Shown piece after piece: positions 36,100-47,834 of a stretch of 64,000 nt of DNA (positions are counted from its first letter, which is position 1; every line of letters begins with the position of its first letter). The stretch is from positions 62,001 to 126,000 of the forward strand of contig NZ_WBKI01000008.1 of assembly GCF_008830365.1 (NCBI RefSeq), written 5' to 3'. The notes beneath the pieces are model-generated. The model was not told where the DNA came from. It made no database searches and saw nothing but the letters and a program-made list of their open reading frames with translations. This DNA is from Serratia proteamaculans. GTDB taxonomy: Bacteria; Pseudomonadota; Gammaproteobacteria; Enterobacterales; Enterobacteriaceae. Position numbers and translations under genes: made by a program.

Positions 36100-39000
36100 A
36101 TGCAGGTCAGCAGAAGGCAGTTCTTTAAGATCTGCGCTGGCGGTATGGCAGGGACGACGGTGGCTGCTCTGGGCTTTGCCCCGGAAGTGGCGTTAGCGGA
36201 AACCCGGCAGTACAAACTGCTGCGCGCCCGTGAAACCCGTAATACCTGTACGTATTGTTCCGTCGGCTGTGGGCTGTTGATGTACAGCCTTGGTGATGGC
36301 GCCAAAAACGCCAAAGAAAGCATTTTCCACATTGAAGGCGACCCGGATCACCCGGTCAACCGCGGCGCGCTTTGCCCGAAAGGCGCGGGTCTGGTCGACT
36401 TCATCCACAGCGCCAGCCGTCTCCAGTACCCGGAGTACCGTGCGCCAGGTTCCGATAAATGGCAGCGCCTCAGTTGGGACGACGCCTTCACCCGCATCGC
36501 CAAGCTGATGAAGGAAGACCGTGACGCCAACTTCGTTAAAACCAACGAACAGGGCGTGACCGTCAACCGCTGGCTGAGCACCGGCATGCTGTGTGCCTCG
36601 GCTTCCAGTAACGAAACCGGTTATTTAACGCAAAAATTTAGTCGCGCTCTCGGCATGCTTGCCGTAGACAACCAAGCACGTGTCTGACACGGACCAACGG
36701 TAGCAAGTCTTGCTCCAACATTTGGTCGCGGTGCGATGACCAACCACTGGGTTGATATCAAGAACGCGAATCTGATTATCGTTATGGGCGGTAATGCGGC
36801 GGAAGCGCATCCGGTGGGATTCCGCTGGGCGATGGAAGCTAAAATACACAATAAAGCCAAGCTGATCGTCATCGATCCGCGCTTTACCCGTACCGCATCG
36901 GTGGCGGATTTCTATACGCCGATCCGTTCCGGGACCGACATTGCCTTCCTGTCGGGCGTGTTGCTGTACCTGATGACCAACGACAAGATTAACCGCGAAT
37001 ACGTCCACGCCTATACCAACGCCAGCCTGCTGGTGCGGGAAGACTTTACCTTCGAAGACGGCCTGTTCAGCGGTTATGACGCGGAAAACCGCAAGTACGA
37101 TAAAACCACCTGGAACTACCAGTTCGACGAAAACGGCTTCGCCAAGCGCGATCTGACGCTGCAGGACCCGCGCTGCGTGTGGAACCTGCTGAAACAGCAC
37201 GTCAGCCGCTATACGCCGGAGGTGGTGAACAACATTTGCGGTACGCCGACCGAAGATTTCATCAAGGTCTGTGAATACATCGCCGAAACCTGCGTGGCGG
37301 ATAAAACCGCGTCGTTCCTGTACGCCCTGGGCTGGACTCAGCACTCGGTCGGCTCGCAGAACATCCGCACCATGGCGATGATCCAGCTGTTGCTCGGCAA
37401 CATGGGCATGGCGGGCGGCGGCGTCAACGCGCTGCGCGGCCACTCCAACATTCAGGGTCTGACCGATCTGGGTCTGCTGTCTCAGAGCCTGCCGGGCTAT
37501 ATGACGCTGCCGTCGGAGAAACAGACCGATCTCGACACCTACCTGAAAGCCAATACGCCGAAGGCGCTGCTGCCGGGCCAGGTGAACTATTGGAGCAACT
37601 ACCCGAAATTCTTCGTCAGCATGATGAAGAGCTTCTACGGCGACAAGGCGCAGAAGGACAATGGTTGGGGCTTTGACTGGTTGCCGAAGTGGGACAAAGG
37701 CTACGACGTGCTGCAGTACTTCGAGCTGATGTCACAAGGCAAGGTCAACGGTTACTTCTGCCAGGGCTTCAACCCGGTGGCGTCGTTCCCGAACAAGAAC
37801 AAGGTAGTGGCCTCGCTGTCAAAACTGAAGTTCCTGGTGACCATTGATCCGCTCAATACCGAGACCTCCAACTTCTGGCAGAACCACGGCGAGTTCAACG
37901 ACGTTGATCCGTCGAAGATTCAGACCGAAGTGTTCCGCCTGCCGTCCACCTGCTTCGCCGAAGAAAACGGTTCGATCGTCAACTCCGGGCGCTGGCTGCA
38001 GTGGCACTGGAAGGGCGCGGATGCCCCGGGTGAAGCGATGAACGACGGGGAAATCCTGGCGGGTATCTTTATCCGTCTGCGTGAGATGTACGCGCGTGAC
38101 GGCGGTGCGGTACCGGAACAGGTACTGAACATGACCTGGGATTACCTGACGCCGGAAAATCCTGCTTCGGAAGAAGTGGCGATGGAAAGCAACGGTAAAG
38201 CGCTGGCGGATGTGCTCGACGCCGACGGCAAAGTGTTGGCGAAAAAAGGTGAGCAGCTCAGCACCTTTGCCCATCTGCGTGACGACGGCACGACGGCCAG
38301 CGGCTGTTGGATCTTCGCCGGTAGCTGGACGCCGGCCGGTAACCAGATGGCGCGGCGCGATAACGCCGATCCGTCCGGCCTCGGCAATACGCTGGGTTGG
38401 GCCTGGGCCTGGCCGCTCAACCGCCGCATTCTGTACAACCGTGCGTCGGCCGATCCACAGGGCAAGCCTTGGGATCCCAAACGTCAGTTGCTGGAGTGGG
38501 ACGGCACCAAGTGGGGCGGGGTGGATATCCCGGACTACAGCGCCGCCGCACCGGGCAGTGACGTTGGGCCATTCATCATGCAGCCGGAAGGCATGGGCCG
38601 CCTGTTCACCACAGATAAAATGGCCGAAGGGCCGTTCCCGGAACACTACGAGCCGTTTGAAACGCCGCTCGGCACCAACCCGCTGCACCCGAACGTGGTT
38701 TCCAACCCGGCGGCAAGGGTGTTCAAGGACGATCTGGCGGCAATGGGCACGTCCGACAAGTTCCCGTACGTAGGGACCACTTATCGCCTGACCGAGCACT
38801 TCCACTACTGGACCAAGCACGCGGTACTCAACGCCATCGCGCAGCCGGAACAGTTTGTGGAGATTGGCGAGAAGCTGGCGGAGAAAAAAGGCATTCAGCA
38901 CGGCGATACGGTGAAGGTCAGTTCCAACCGCGGCTTTATCAAGGCCAAGGCGGTGGTGACCAAGCGTATCCGCACCCTGCAGGTGAATGGGCAAGACGTC

Positions 39001-39147
39001 GACACCATAGGTATCCCGATCCACTGGGGTTACGAAGGGGTGGCGAAGAAAGGCTTTATTGCCAACACGCTGACGCCGTTTGTCGGTGATGCCAATACGC
39101 AAACGCCAGAGTTCAAGGCGTTCCTGGTCAACGTGGAAAAGGTGTAA
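36100..39147 (+). CDS. fdoG: Formate dehydrogenase-O major subunit, selenocysteine-containing
   Basis: FdoG is the periplasmic catalytic subunit that oxidises formate to CO2 at a molybdenum bis-MGD centre. The 1015-residue reading frame includes an in-frame TGA at 36685-36687 read as selenocysteine 196; without recoding it would split into two frames. Evidence: a Tat signal peptide (SRRQFFK), [4Fe-4S] ligands Cys50, Cys53, Cys57 and Cys92, and continuous homology to E. coli FdoG/FdnG through the TGA (…RV-U-HGPTVASL). A SECIS-like stem-loop follows the TGA. The ATG at 36100 follows AAAGGAGA. The gene order fdhD-fdoGHI-fdhE identifies it as the Fdo rather than the nitrate-inducible Fdn enzyme. 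Confidence 0.97.
36685..36725 (+). promoter_or_regulatory. Selenocysteine codon and bacterial SECIS element of fdoG
   Basis: The TGA at 36685-36687 is followed by a hairpin with its apex at AGCAA-GTC-TTGCT (36708-36720), at the distance at which SelB binds in the E. coli fdnG and fdhF messages. The apical GU and a bulged U near it, needed for SelB, are present. Confidence 0.85.
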
Positions 39148-39159
39148 CGGAGACGAATT

Positions 39160-40059
39160 ATGGCAATGCAATCTCAGGACATCATTCGTAAATCCGCCAC
39201 CAATGGCTTCACGCCGGCGCCTCGCGCCCGTGACCACCAGGAGGAAGTGGCCAAACTGATCGATGTCACCACCTGTATCGGCTGCAAGGCCTGTCAGGTG
39301 GCCTGTTCCGAATGGAACGACATCCGCGATGAAATCGGGCATAACGTCGGGGTGTATGATAACCCCGCCGATCTGACCGCCAAGTCGTGGACGGTGATGC
39401 GCTTCTCCGAAGTGGAGGAAAACGGCAAGCTGGAGTGGCTGATCCGCAAGGACGGCTGCATGCACTGCGCCGATCCGGGCTGCCTGAAGGCCTGCCCGTC
39501 GGAAGGGGCCATCATCCAGTACGCCAACGGCATCGTCGACTTCCAGTCCGAGCACTGCATCGGTTGCGGTTACTGCATCGCCGGTTGCCCGTTCGATGTG
39601 CCGCGCATGAACAAGGACGACAACCGGGTGTACAAGTGCACCCTGTGTGTCGATCGCGTTGATGTCGGCCAGGAACCGGCCTGTGTGAAGACCTGCCCGA
39701 CCGGCGCTATCCATTTTGGCACCAAGGACGCCATGAAGGAGATTGCCGCCGAGCGCGTCAGCGAGCTGAATACCCGTGGTTATCAGAACGCCGGTCTGTA
39801 CGATCCGGCGGGCGTGGGTGGCACCCATGTGATGTATGTGCTGCACCATGCCGACAAACCGCAGCTGTATCACGGTTTACCGGATAACCCGACCATCAGC
39901 CCGGCGATCACGTTCTGGAAAGGCGTGTGGAAACCCCTGGCGGCCATCGGCTTTGCCGCCACCTTTGCAGCGAGTGTGTTCCACTATGTCGGCGTCGGTC
40001 CAAACCGCGTCGAAGAGGAAGGCAACGACGAACTGCACGATGAGGAGACGCGCAAATGA
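39160..40059 (+). CDS. fdoH: Formate dehydrogenase-O iron-sulfur subunit
   Basis: FdoH (299 residues) carries electrons from FdoG to the cytochrome. Four [4Fe-4S] cysteine clusters are visible ([42 protein letters not shown]… with CVKTC). A single transmembrane helix (about 255-275, [19 protein letters not shown]) anchors it on the periplasmic side. It follows fdoG after 12 bases and overlaps fdoI by ATGA. Confidence 0.97.
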   Translation: MAMQSQDIIRKSATNGFTPAPRARDHQEEVAKLIDVTTCIGCKACQVACSEWNDIRDEIGHNVGVYDNPADLTAKSWTVMRFSEVEENGKLEWLIRKDGCMHCADPGCLKACPSEGAIIQYANGIVDFQSEHCIGCGYCIAGCPFDVPRMNKDDNRVYKCTLCVDRVDVGQEPACVKTCPTGAIHFGTKDAMKEIAAERVSELNTRGYQNAGLYDPAGVGGTHVMYVLHHADKPQLYHGLPDNPTISPAITFWKGVWKPLAAIGFAATFAASVFHYVGVGPNRVEEEGNDELHDEETRK

Positions 40060-40691
40060 GGAAGGAAAAGCGTATTCAGCGCTACAGCGCGCCGGAGCGG
40101 ATTAACCACTGGATTGTGGCGTTCTGCTTTGTGTTCGCCGCCATCAGCGGGCTGGGGTTCTTTTTCCCCTCCTTCAACTGGCTGATGAACATTTTCGGCA
40201 CGCCGCAGTTGGCGCGCATTCTGCACCCCTTCGTTGGGGTGATTATGTTTGCGGCCTTCCTGCTGATGTTCCTGCGCTACTGGAAGCATAATCTGATTAA
40301 CCGCGAAGACATCGTCTGGGCCAAAAACATCCAAAAAATCGTCATGAACGAGGAAGTGGGTGACACCGGGCGTTATAATTTCGGACAGAAGTGCGTATTC
40401 TGGGCGGCAATCATTAGCCTGGTGCTGCTGCTGGCCAGCGGTGTTGTGATCTGGCGGCCGTACTTTGCGCCATCTTTCCCGATACCGCTGATCCGCATCG
40501 CGCTGCTGGTGCATTCGCTGGCTGCGGTGGGGTTGATCATCGTGATTATGGTGCACATTTACGCCGCGCTGTGGGTAAAAGGCACCATTACCGCCATGGT
40601 GGAAGGCTGGGTGCCGGCGGCCTGGGCTAAAAAACATCATCCGCGTTGGTACCGAGAGGTCCGCGAGAAACAACAGGAAGACAAACCCTGA
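40056..40691 (+). CDS. fdoI: Formate dehydrogenase-O cytochrome b556 subunit
   Basis: FdoI (211 residues) is the membrane diheme cytochrome b that passes electrons to quinone. Four hydrophobic helices are visible (about 20-40, 55-75, 110-135, 150-172). Histidines near helix ends ([32 protein letters not shown]) are candidate heme ligands. It starts in the stop codon of fdoH and its own stop overlaps the start of fdhE by one base. Confidence 0.96.
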   Translation: MRKEKRIQRYSAPERINHWIVAFCFVFAAISGLGFFFPSFNWLMNIFGTPQLARILHPFVGVIMFAAFLLMFLRYWKHNLINREDIVWAKNIQKIVMNEEVGDTGRYNFGQKCVFWAAIISLVLLLASGVVIWRPYFAPSFPIPLIRIALLVHSLAAVGLIIVIMVHIYAALWVKGTITAMVEGWVPAAWAKKHHPRWYREVREKQQEDKP

Positions 40692-41620
40692 TGAGCATCC
40701 GCATTGTTCCTAAAGAGCAACTAGGGGCACAGCGTGAGAAGTCCACAACGGCGGAAACCATCCCGCCGTTACTTTTCGCGAATCTGAAAAGCCTTTACAG
40801 CCGCCGTGCTGAACGCCTGCGCAAGCTGGCGACCGACAACCCGCTGGGCGACTACCTGAACTTCGCCGCCCAACTGGCCGAGGCGCAACATCATGCGCTG
40901 CACGACAACCCGCTGACGTTGGATTTGACCGACGCGCTGCAGCAGAGTGCCGCCAGCGGCAAACCGCCGCTGGATCTGAGCATCTACCCGCGTAGTGAAC
41001 ACTGGCACAAGCTGCTGGCTTCGCTGATTGCCGAGTTGCGCCCGCAGGCGCCGGAACACATTCTGGCGGTGCTGGATAACCTGGAAAAGGCCTCGTCGCA
41101 CGAACTGGAACTGCTGGCCGATGCCTTGCTTAACCAGGACTTCGGCAAAATTGGCAGCGAGAAAGCGCCGTTTATCTGGGCTGCGTTGTCGCTCTACTGG
41201 GCGCAGATGGCCGGGCAAATCCCTGGCAAAGCGCGTGCGGAATATGGCGAACACCGCCAGTTCTGCCCGGTATGCGGTAGCATTCCGGTGTCCAGCGTGG
41301 TGCATATCGGTACCGTCAGCGGCCTGCGTTATTTGCACTGCAACCTGTGCGAAAGCGAATGGCACGTGGTGCGGATCAAATGTAGTAACTGTGAGCAAAC
41401 GCGCGATCTCAACTATTGGTCGCTGGACAGCGAACTGGCGGCGGTGAAGGCGGAAAGCTGCGGTGACTGCGGCACTTACCTGAAGATTTTGTATCAGGAA
41501 AAAGACCCGCAGGTTGAAGCGGTTGCCGACGATTTGGCCACGCTGGTGCTCGACGCCAAAATGGAAGATGAAGGCTTTGCCCGCAGCAGCATCAACCCGT
41601 TCCTGTTCCCGGGGTCGTAA
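40691..41620 (+). CDS. fdhE: Formate dehydrogenase accessory protein FdhE
   Basis: FdhE (309 residues) is a cytoplasmic chaperone that binds formate dehydrogenase alpha subunits before Tat export. Four CxxC motifs typical of its rubredoxin-like iron sites are seen (CPVCGS, CNLCES, CSNCEQ, CGDCGT). The ATG at 40691 shares its A with the fdoI stop codon, so translation is coupled; upstream in-frame codons lie inside fdoI. It is the last gene of fdoGHI-fdhE. Confidence 0.95.
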   Translation: MSIRIVPKEQLGAQREKSTTAETIPPLLFANLKSLYSRRAERLRKLATDNPLGDYLNFAAQLAEAQHHALHDNPLTLDLTDALQQSAASGKPPLDLSIYPRSEHWHKLLASLIAELRPQAPEHILAVLDNLEKASSHELELLADALLNQDFGKIGSEKAPFIWAALSLYWAQMAGQIPGKARAEYGEHRQFCPVCGSIPVSSVVHIGTVSGLRYLHCNLCESEWHVVRIKCSNCEQTRDLNYWSLDSELAAVKAESCGDCGTYLKILYQEKDPQVEAVADDLATLVLDAKMEDEGFARSSINPFLFPGS

Positions 41621-41633
41621 TCTCTGACATATT

Positions 41634-41653
41634 GGGCTGAATGTATTCGGCCC
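41634..41653 (+). terminator. Terminator of the fdo operon
   Basis: GGGCTGAA (41634-41641) and TTCGGCCC (41646-41653) form an 8-bp stem with one G-T pair and a TGTA loop, followed by TTAGCATTT. Confidence 0.65.
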
Positions 41654-41759
41654 TTAGCATTTACCGGATGATTAATTTCGGATTGGGCTTCTGGCTTTCG
41701 CCCGGGCGAGTTGCTACGTTTACGCTATGACGCGCGAAGCGAAAGGAAAGGGATTGACG

Positions 41760-42407
41760 ATGTTGAAGACCATTGCGAAATTGACGGCGGTTGCAGTTTT
41801 GACCCTTGGGCTGGCGGCCTGCGACAACAAGGACGACACCAAGCCGGAAGTGCCGAAGCCGGATACCAAACCGACCGTCACTCAACCTGTACCGCCACCG
41901 CCGGTGGTGGAGACGCCCCCCGCGCCCCCTCCGGGCCTGAAAGTCTCGATGCAAAAGGGCAAGATTACCTTTGAGTTACCGTCGGGCTTTAGCGATCAGA
42001 CCGAGAACAGCGGCATCATCAACGACAGCAAATCCACCATTCAGCGCTTCCTGGACGGCAAATCGCGTCAGAGCACCGTTTCTTCCGAAGTGATCCCACC
42101 GGACGATATGAAGCTCAACAGCAGCGATAAAATGCTCAAAGATCTGACGCAGAGCATCATCACCGAGCTGGCCGACCGTTATCAAAATATCCAGACCACC
42201 AAAGAAGAGAACTTCACCGTCGGTAAGCAGAAATTCCGCCGGGTGGATACAGAGCAGAGCATTAACGGGCAGAAGGTGGTGTCTACCATCATGCTGACGG
42301 TGCTCAACAAGCGGGTGGTGACGCTGCAAATGTTGTCGCCGGCCAAAACGCCGGAGGCGCATCAGGCGCTGGTTCAGCAGGTTATCGACACGCTGGCGGT
42401 GAAATAA
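41760..42407 (+). CDS. DcrB-family lipoprotein
   Basis: The 215-residue protein has a lipoprotein signal (LGLAAC; Cys21), a proline-rich linker (about 35-60, PVPPPPVVETPPAPPPG) and a C-terminal domain similar to DcrB/DUF1795. DcrB in E. coli is an envelope protein used by phages C1 and C6 and helps lipoprotein maturation; this is a longer relative rather than the usual DcrB. The ATG at 41760 is chosen for the signal peptide. The yibF gene follows after 34 bases. Confidence 0.75.
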   Translation: MLKTIAKLTAVAVLTLGLAACDNKDDTKPEVPKPDTKPTVTQPVPPPPVVETPPAPPPGLKVSMQKGKITFELPSGFSDQTENSGIINDSKSTIQRFLDGKSRQSTVSSEVIPPDDMKLNSSDKMLKDLTQSIITELADRYQNIQTTKEENFTVGKQKFRRVDTEQSINGQKVVSTIMLTVLNKRVVTLQMLSPAKTPEAHQALVQQVIDTLAVK

Positions 42408-42441
42408 CACCGCTGTGGTTTGCAAACCGAGGGGAAGACTG

Positions 42442-43047
42442 ATGAAGCTTATTGGCAGTTACACCAGCCCTTTTGTCCGCAAGATTTCCGTGATGTTGTT
42501 AGAAAAAGGGATCGCGTTCGAATTCGTTAACGATCCGCCGTATGAGCCGGGCAGTCGGGTGGTGGAGCTGAATCCGCTCGCCAAGGTCCCGGTGCTGGTG
42601 GCCGAAGACGGCGCCGTCTTTTACGACTCGCGGGTGATCGCCGAATACCTCGAACTGCTGTCGGTGGCCCCGGCGTTTTTGCCCGCCGATCGCGCGGCAG
42701 CGCTGCGCATCCGTCAGGTGGAAACCCTGGCGGATGGCGTGACCGAGGCCGCTGCCACGCTGTTTCGCGAGAGCAAGCGGGCGCCGGAAAAGCAGGACGA
42801 AAACTGGATCCTGCGCCAGCGCGCCAAGCTGACGCACGGACTGGACGCGCTGGAAAAGCTGGCGCAAGAAAAAACGCTGCTGAACACCGACACGCTAACG
42901 CTGGCCGATATCGCCACCGGCTGTGCGCTGGGTTACCTTAATTTCCGTCGCATCATGCCTAACTGGTGTGTTGAGCGACCGGCGTTGATCAAGCTGGCCG
43001 AACGGCTGTTTGCCCGCGAAAGCTTTGCCCGCACCTCGCCCCCCTGA
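42442..43047 (+). CDS. yibF: Glutathione S-transferase family protein YibF
   Basis: A 201-residue glutathione transferase with an N-terminal thioredoxin-like domain (SYTSPFVRK with the presumed catalytic Ser9, NPLAKVPVL with the cis-proline) and a helical C-terminal domain. E. coli YibF lies next to selA, as here. The physiological substrate is unknown. The ATG at 42442 follows GAGGGGAAG. Confidence 0.92.
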   Translation: MKLIGSYTSPFVRKISVMLLEKGIAFEFVNDPPYEPGSRVVELNPLAKVPVLVAEDGAVFYDSRVIAEYLELLSVAPAFLPADRAAALRIRQVETLADGVTEAAATLFRESKRAPEKQDENWILRQRAKLTHGLDALEKLAQEKTLLNTDTLTLADIATGCALGYLNFRRIMPNWCVERPALIKLAERLFARESFARTSPP

Positions 43048-43055
43048 TCTCCCTC

Positions 43056-43080
43056 ACCCCGCTGCAGCGGGGTTTTGCTT
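43056..43080 (+). terminator. Terminator of yibF
   Basis: An 18-bp perfect palindrome (ACCCCGCTGCAGCGGGGT, 43056-43073) is followed by TTTTGCTT. It separates yibF from selA. Confidence 0.85.
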
Positions 43081-43114
43081 TATGCCGAGACCACTACATT
43101 AAAACCGAGCGACC

Positions 43115-44506
43115 ATGAGCACTGAATCCCAGTATCTTTACAGCCAGTTACCCGCAATTGACCGCCTGCTGCGCGATCCCGCTATTGAACCGCGGGTGGA
43201 ACAACATGGCCAGACGCTGATTAGCGACCTGCTGCGCCAACTGCAACTGCAGGCGCGTGAAACCATTAAACAGCATCAACGGCTGCCCGACTGGTGCGCC
43301 GATTGGCCGCAGGCGCTTGGCGCAGCGCTGGCACAACGGCAGCGCACGGCGTTGGCACCGGTATTCAACCTGAGCGGTACCGTGCTGCACACCAATTTGG
43401 GCCGTGCCCTGCTGGCGCAACCGGCGATTGAGGCAGTGACGCGCTCAATGGGAGAGCCGGTGACGCTGGAATACGATCTGGATGGCGCCGGGCGTGGGCA
43501 TCGCGATCGCGCCATCGCGGATTTATTGTGTCAGTTGACCGGCGCGGAAGACGCCTGCATCGTCAATAACAATGCGGCAGCGGTGCTGCTGATGCTGGCG
43601 GCAATCGCACCCGGCAAGCAAGTGGTGGTGTCGCGCGGTGAACTGGTGGAAATTGGCGGTGCATTTCGCATACCTGACGTGATGCGTCAGGCAGGCTGCC
43701 AGTTGGTGGAGGTGGGCACCACCAACCGCACCCACCTGAAAGACTACCGTAACGCCATTAACGACCAGACCGGGTTGCTGATGAAGGTGCATACCAGCAA
43801 CTACAGCATTCAGGGCTTTACCGCCGCGGTGGACGAAGCCGAACTGGCGCAGCTCGGTGCAGAGCACGGCCTGCCGACCGCCACCGATCTGGGCAGCGGC
43901 TCACTGATTGATATGGCGCAGTACGGCCTGCCGGCCGAACCTATGCCGCAGCGGTTGCTGGCCGCCGGGGTTGATCTGGTGACCTTCTCCGGTGACAAAC
44001 TGTTGGGCGGCCCGCAGGCCGGTATCATCGTCGGTAAAAAGGCGCTGATTGCCCGACTGCAGCAGCATCCTTTGAAGCGTGCGCTGCGCGTTGGCAAGCT
44101 GACGCTGGCAGCGCTGGAGGCTACCTTGCGGCTCTATCAGCAACCCGAGCTGCTGGCACAACAACTGCCGACGCTGCGATTGCTGACTCGCCCACAGCAG
44201 GCGATGCAGCAGGCTGCCGAACATCTGTTACAGGTGCTGACGCCACAATTTGCCGGGCATTTCCAACTGCGTGCCGAGCCCTGCTGGTCGCAGATTGGCA
44301 GCGGCTCGTTGCCGGTGGATCGGTTGCCGAGCTATGCATTGACCTTTACGCCGCAGGACGGCCGCGGCGCGACGCTGGAGGCACTGGCGGAACGCTGGCG
44401 CCGTCTGCCGCAGCCGGTGATTGGCCGAATTAACGACGGCAGGCTGTGGCTCGATCTGCGCTGCCTGGAGCAGGAAGAGGCGTTGATTGAGGTATTGAGC
44501 GCATGA
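43115..44506 (+). CDS. selA: L-seryl-tRNA(Sec) selenium transferase
   Basis: SelA (463 residues) turns seryl-tRNA-Sec into selenocysteinyl-tRNA-Sec with selenophosphate. It is a PLP enzyme; the cofactor lysine is Lys295 in FSGDKLLGG, the same number as in E. coli. The conserved NLTG-type and TNLGRALL N-terminal motifs are present. The stop codon overlaps the selB start (ATGA), so the two are translated together. Confidence 0.97.
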   Translation: MSTESQYLYSQLPAIDRLLRDPAIEPRVEQHGQTLISDLLRQLQLQARETIKQHQRLPDWCADWPQALGAALAQRQRTALAPVFNLSGTVLHTNLGRALLAQPAIEAVTRSMGEPVTLEYDLDGAGRGHRDRAIADLLCQLTGAEDACIVNNNAAAVLLMLAAIAPGKQVVVSRGELVEIGGAFRIPDVMRQAGCQLVEVGTTNRTHLKDYRNAINDQTGLLMKVHTSNYSIQGFTAAVDEAELAQLGAEHGLPTATDLGSGSLIDMAQYGLPAEPMPQRLLAAGVDLVTFSGDKLLGGPQAGIIVGKKALIARLQQHPLKRALRVGKLTLAALEATLRLYQQPELLAQQLPTLRLLTRPQQAMQQAAEHLLQVLTPQFAGHFQLRAEPCWSQIGSGSLPVDRLPSYALTFTPQDGRGATLEALAERWRRLPQPVIGRINDGRLWLDLRCLEQEEALIEVLSA

Positions 44507-46344
44507 TTATTGCTACCGCAGGCCATGTCGACCATGGCAAGACCACCTTGCTGCAGGCGATCTCCGGGATCAATGCCGATCGCCTGCCGGAAGAAAAACG
44601 TCGGGGCATGACCATAGATCTGGGCTACGCCTACTGGCCGCAGCCCGATGGTCGGGTGCTGGGCTTTATCGATGTGCCTGGCCATGAAAAATTCCTCGCC
44701 AATATGCTGGCGGGCGTTGGCGGCATTGACCATGCGCTGCTGGTGGTGGCCTGCGACGACGGTGTGATGGCGCAAACCCGCGAGCACCTGGCGATCTTGC
44801 GCTTGAGCGGCCGCCCGGCATTGACGGTGGCGCTGACCAAGGCCGATCGGGTGGATGAGGCGCGTATTAATGAGGTACGGCGGCAGCTTGGCGAAGAACT
44901 GGCCCGCCAGGGTTGGTATCAGGTGCCAATGTTCGTCACTGCTGCGCTACAGGCGCGGGGCATTGATGCACTGCGTGCGCACCTGTTGGCGTTGCAGCCA
45001 GACAAACATGCGTTAACCCGTCGCTTCCGTCTGGCGGTGGATCGCGCGTTCAGCGTGAAGGGTGCGGGTCTGGTGGTGACAGGTACTGCGCTGGGTGGGC
45101 AGGTGGCGGTGGGTGACTCACTGTGGCTGACCGGTGTCGATGCCCCGGTGCGGGTACGAGGTTTACACGCTCAAAATCAGCCGGTTGAGCAAGCGCAGGC
45201 CGGGCAGCGTATCGCGCTGAATATCAGTGGTGACGTCAGCAAGGAACAGGTGGTACGCGGTGACTGGCTGCTGGCACAAAAGCCGCTGGCCGCTGCCGAA
45301 CGCATTCTGGTCGCACTGGATGCCGATCAGCCGATACGGCACTGGCAGCCACTGCATTTGCATCATGCCGCCAGTCATATCACCGGGCGAATTTCGCTGT
45401 TGAATGAAGGCTTGGCTGAGCTGATCCTTGATCGCCCGTTGTGGTTAGCGGAAAACGATCGGCTGGTGCTGCGAGATATTGGCGCACGCCAAACGCTGGG
45501 GGGAGCCAGGGTGCTGAGTTTGACGACGCCGAAGCGTGGCAAGCGCCAACCTGAGTATCTGGCCTGGCTGGCAGCACTGGCACAGGCTGACGACGACCGA
45601 CAGGCGCTGGCGTTGCATCTGCCTAACGGCGCACTGGATCTGGCCGCTTTTTCCTGGGCACGGCAACTGACCGAAGGCGAGCTGGCGTCGCTGTTGGCGG
45701 GCTGTGAGTTGCTGATTAGCGGCAATATGGCGCTGGCGCAGGTGAATGCCCAGCAGGGCCAACAGCGTCTATTACAGGTATTGGCCGAGTATCATCAGCA
45801 GCACGCCGATCAACTCGGTCTGGGGCGGGCACGCCTGCGGCGTATGGCCTTGCCTCAGCTTGCTGAACCGCTGGTATTTATGATGATCGATCGGCTGCTG
45901 GCCGAGGGGTTTATACACAATACGCGGGGCTGGTTGCACCTGCCGGAGCACGGTCTGGCGTTCAGTGCTGAAGAGCTGGCTCTGTGGGTGCGTATCGAGC
46001 CATTGTTCGGCGACGAGGCTTGGTGGGTGCGCGATCTGGCGACCGAATTGGGCGAGGATGAGGCCCTGGTGCGGGCGACGTTGCGTAAAGCGGCGCAGTT
46101 GGGGTATGTCACGGCTGTAGTGGTGGATCGTTACTACCTAAGCCGACGCATAGAACAGTTCGCCGCGCTGATCCGTGAGCTGGATGTGGAGCAAGGCAGT
46201 GCCAACGCCGCCGATTTTCGCGATCGGCTCGGTGTGGGCCGCAAGCTGGCGATCCAGGTATTGGAGTTTTTTGACCGCAGCGGTTTCACCCGCCGCAAAG
46301 GTAACCAGCACCTGCTGCGCGATAGCGGTCTTTTTGGTGGGTAA
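44503..46344 (+). CDS. selB: Selenocysteine-specific elongation factor
   Basis: SelB (613 residues) is the GTPase that carries Sec-tRNA to ribosomes at UGA codons with a SECIS hairpin. The G-domain shows GHVDHGKTT (6-14), DVPGHEKF (57-64) and a TKADR G4 motif. EF-Tu-like domains 2 and 3 follow, then C-terminal winged helices (about 380-613) that bind SECIS RNA (ends [28 protein letters not shown]). The SECIS element of fdoG is its local target. Confidence 0.97.
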   Translation: MIIATAGHVDHGKTTLLQAISGINADRLPEEKRRGMTIDLGYAYWPQPDGRVLGFIDVPGHEKFLANMLAGVGGIDHALLVVACDDGVMAQTREHLAILRLSGRPALTVALTKADRVDEARINEVRRQLGEELARQGWYQVPMFVTAALQARGIDALRAHLLALQPDKHALTRRFRLAVDRAFSVKGAGLVVTGTALGGQVAVGDSLWLTGVDAPVRVRGLHAQNQPVEQAQAGQRIALNISGDVSKEQVVRGDWLLAQKPLAAAERILVALDADQPIRHWQPLHLHHAASHITGRISLLNEGLAELILDRPLWLAENDRLVLRDIGARQTLGGARVLSLTTPKRGKRQPEYLAWLAALAQADDDRQALALHLPNGALDLAAFSWARQLTEGELASLLAGCELLISGNMALAQVNAQQGQQRLLQVLAEYHQQHADQLGLGRARLRRMALPQLAEPLVFMMIDRLLAEGFIHNTRGWLHLPEHGLAFSAEELALWVRIEPLFGDEAWWVRDLATELGEDEALVRATLRKAAQLGYVTAVVVDRYYLSRRIEQFAALIRELDVEQGSANAADFRDRLGVGRKLAIQVLEFFDRSGFTRRKGNQHLLRDSGLFGG

Positions 46345-46364
46345 GCGGGGCAATTGCCCCGCTT
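46343..46364. terminator. Perfect 22-bp palindrome between selB and mdfA
   Basis: AAGCGGGGCAATTGCCCCGCTT spans 46343-46364 and overlaps the selB stop codon. It could end both converging transcripts, though neither side has a long T-tract. Confidence 0.65.
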
Positions 46365-46367
46365 GGA

Positions 46368-47615
46368 TTACAGTGCAGCGTTAGGCGTCGGCGTTGCGTC
46401 GCCGCTGCGGCGTTTGCTGAGGAACAGCGCCACCAGCGCCAGCCAGCACAGGCCGCTAATCAGGTTGAACAGATTGAACAACCCGCTGCCGCCCCAGACG
46501 TAGGCCACTTTCGCCATCTCAATTCCGACAGTGAATACCATCATGCTCAGCATGCCCATGGTGGCGGAAACCGTGCCTTTGCTGACATTGCTTGAGAACA
46601 GCGTCAGGCGGTACAGCCCGGCGTTGGCCAGCCCGATACCGTAAGCGTACAGACTCAGGCCCGCAGTCATCCACAGATAGGCGTGAGTTGAGAACAGAGT
46701 GGCCAGCGCCGCGATCAGCAGCCCCAGCATCATTGGCCCTGCGCCCAGTTTGATCAACCGTTGGACGCTGTTCTTGCCGGTCATCCGCGCCAGCGTCAGG
46801 TTGCCGAGGATCAGCGCACCGAACACCGGAATTTGCAACAGGCCGTAATCCAGCGTCGACAGCGACTCGCCACTGATCAGGATCACCGGTGATTGGGCAA
46901 TCCAGGCCAGCAGCGGCAGGCTGGCGAAGCCAATGGCCAACGCACCGCAGACAAAGCGACGGTTGGACAGCACCTGGCGATAGTCACGCCACAGGTTGGC
47001 GGCCGAGAGTTTCTCACCCTGCAGCGACGCGGTTTCCGGCATCGCTTTCCACAGGCCGTAGAAGGCAAAGGCCGCCAGCGCCGCAAACAGCACGAACATG
47101 CTTTGCCATGGCGCGACGTGGATCAGTGCTGCACCGGCCAGCGGCCCGAGCAGCGGGGCGATCAGTGCCACGTTGGCCATCAGCGCGGTGATTTTTATGC
47201 ACACCGATTCCTCAAAGGATTCCTGTATCGTGGCGTAGCCCACCGCACCGATAAAGCACAGGCCAATCCCCTGCAGGAAACGCATAAAGATAAACTGTTC
47301 AATGCTGGTCACCAGCAAAATCGCCAGGCAGGCGACGATAAAGAACGCCACGCCAGCCAGCATCACCGGGCGACGGCCACGGCGATCCGACAACGGCCCC
47401 AGCAGCCATTGCAGGAAAATACCGCCGGCCAGATAGGCGGTCATGGAGGTGGGCACCCACTCTTCACCGGCGTTGAAATCGGCCACCACCGCCAGCATGC
47501 CAGGCTGGATCATATCGTTGGCGATATAGGTGGCGAATTCGAACAGCACCAGACACAGAGGGAATAAAAGCGCCTGTCGACCCAAGCGAGTCGCAGGTGG
47601 TAATGTTGTTTTCAT
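46368..47615 (-). CDS. mdfA: Multidrug efflux MFS transporter MdfA
   Basis: MdfA exports lipophilic cations and neutral drugs in exchange for protons. The 415-residue protein has twelve predicted helices and aligns well with E. coli MdfA, including the membrane acidic residues Glu26 and Asp34 ([10 protein letters not shown]) needed for substrate and proton coupling, motif A ([13 protein letters not shown]), and the motif C region ([19 protein letters not shown]). The ATG at 47615 is the standard start. It may contribute to intrinsic drug resistance. Confidence 0.95.
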   Translation of the reverse strand: MKTTLPPATRLGRQALLFPLCLVLFEFATYIANDMIQPGMLAVVADFNAGEEWVPTSMTAYLAGGIFLQWLLGPLSDRRGRRPVMLAGVAFFIVACLAILLVTSIEQFIFMRFLQGIGLCFIGAVGYATIQESFEESVCIKITALMANVALIAPLLGPLAGAALIHVAPWQSMFVLFAALAAFAFYGLWKAMPETASLQGEKLSAANLWRDYRQVLSNRRFVCGALAIGFASLPLLAWIAQSPVILISGESLSTLDYGLLQIPVFGALILGNLTLARMTGKNSVQRLIKLGAGPMMLGLLIAALATLFSTHAYLWMTAGLSLYAYGIGLANAGLYRLTLFSSNVSKGTVSATMGMLSMMVFTVGIEMAKVAYVWGGSGLFNLFNLISGLCWLALVALFLSKRRSGDATPTPNAAL

Positions 47616-47834
47616 ATTTATCGTACTGAAAGTAAAGAAGAAATAAGGAACTGTCAGGGCGGGAAGCGCTATCTGAGCGAGTTGTGGCGGCTATTTTGCC
47701 GCCAATTGTTCACCTTGGCAATCATAAGGTGTCGTTTCAGCACATTCTGATATTACCCGTCAGGGTTGCCACCCACACTTTCGCTGGTTAACCTCCTTTT
47801 AACAGACGAAGATGACAATATTGCGGGCGACCTT

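Noticed and set aside
36100-36687. Truncated fdoG pseudogene
   Set aside because: The TGA sits at the selenocysteine position, is followed by a SECIS-like hairpin, and selA, selB and selC are in the same window.
37819-39873. 684-codon open frame on the minus strand
   Set aside because: It is antisense to fdoG and fdoH, has no recognisable domain, and arises from the GC-rich codon bias of those genes.
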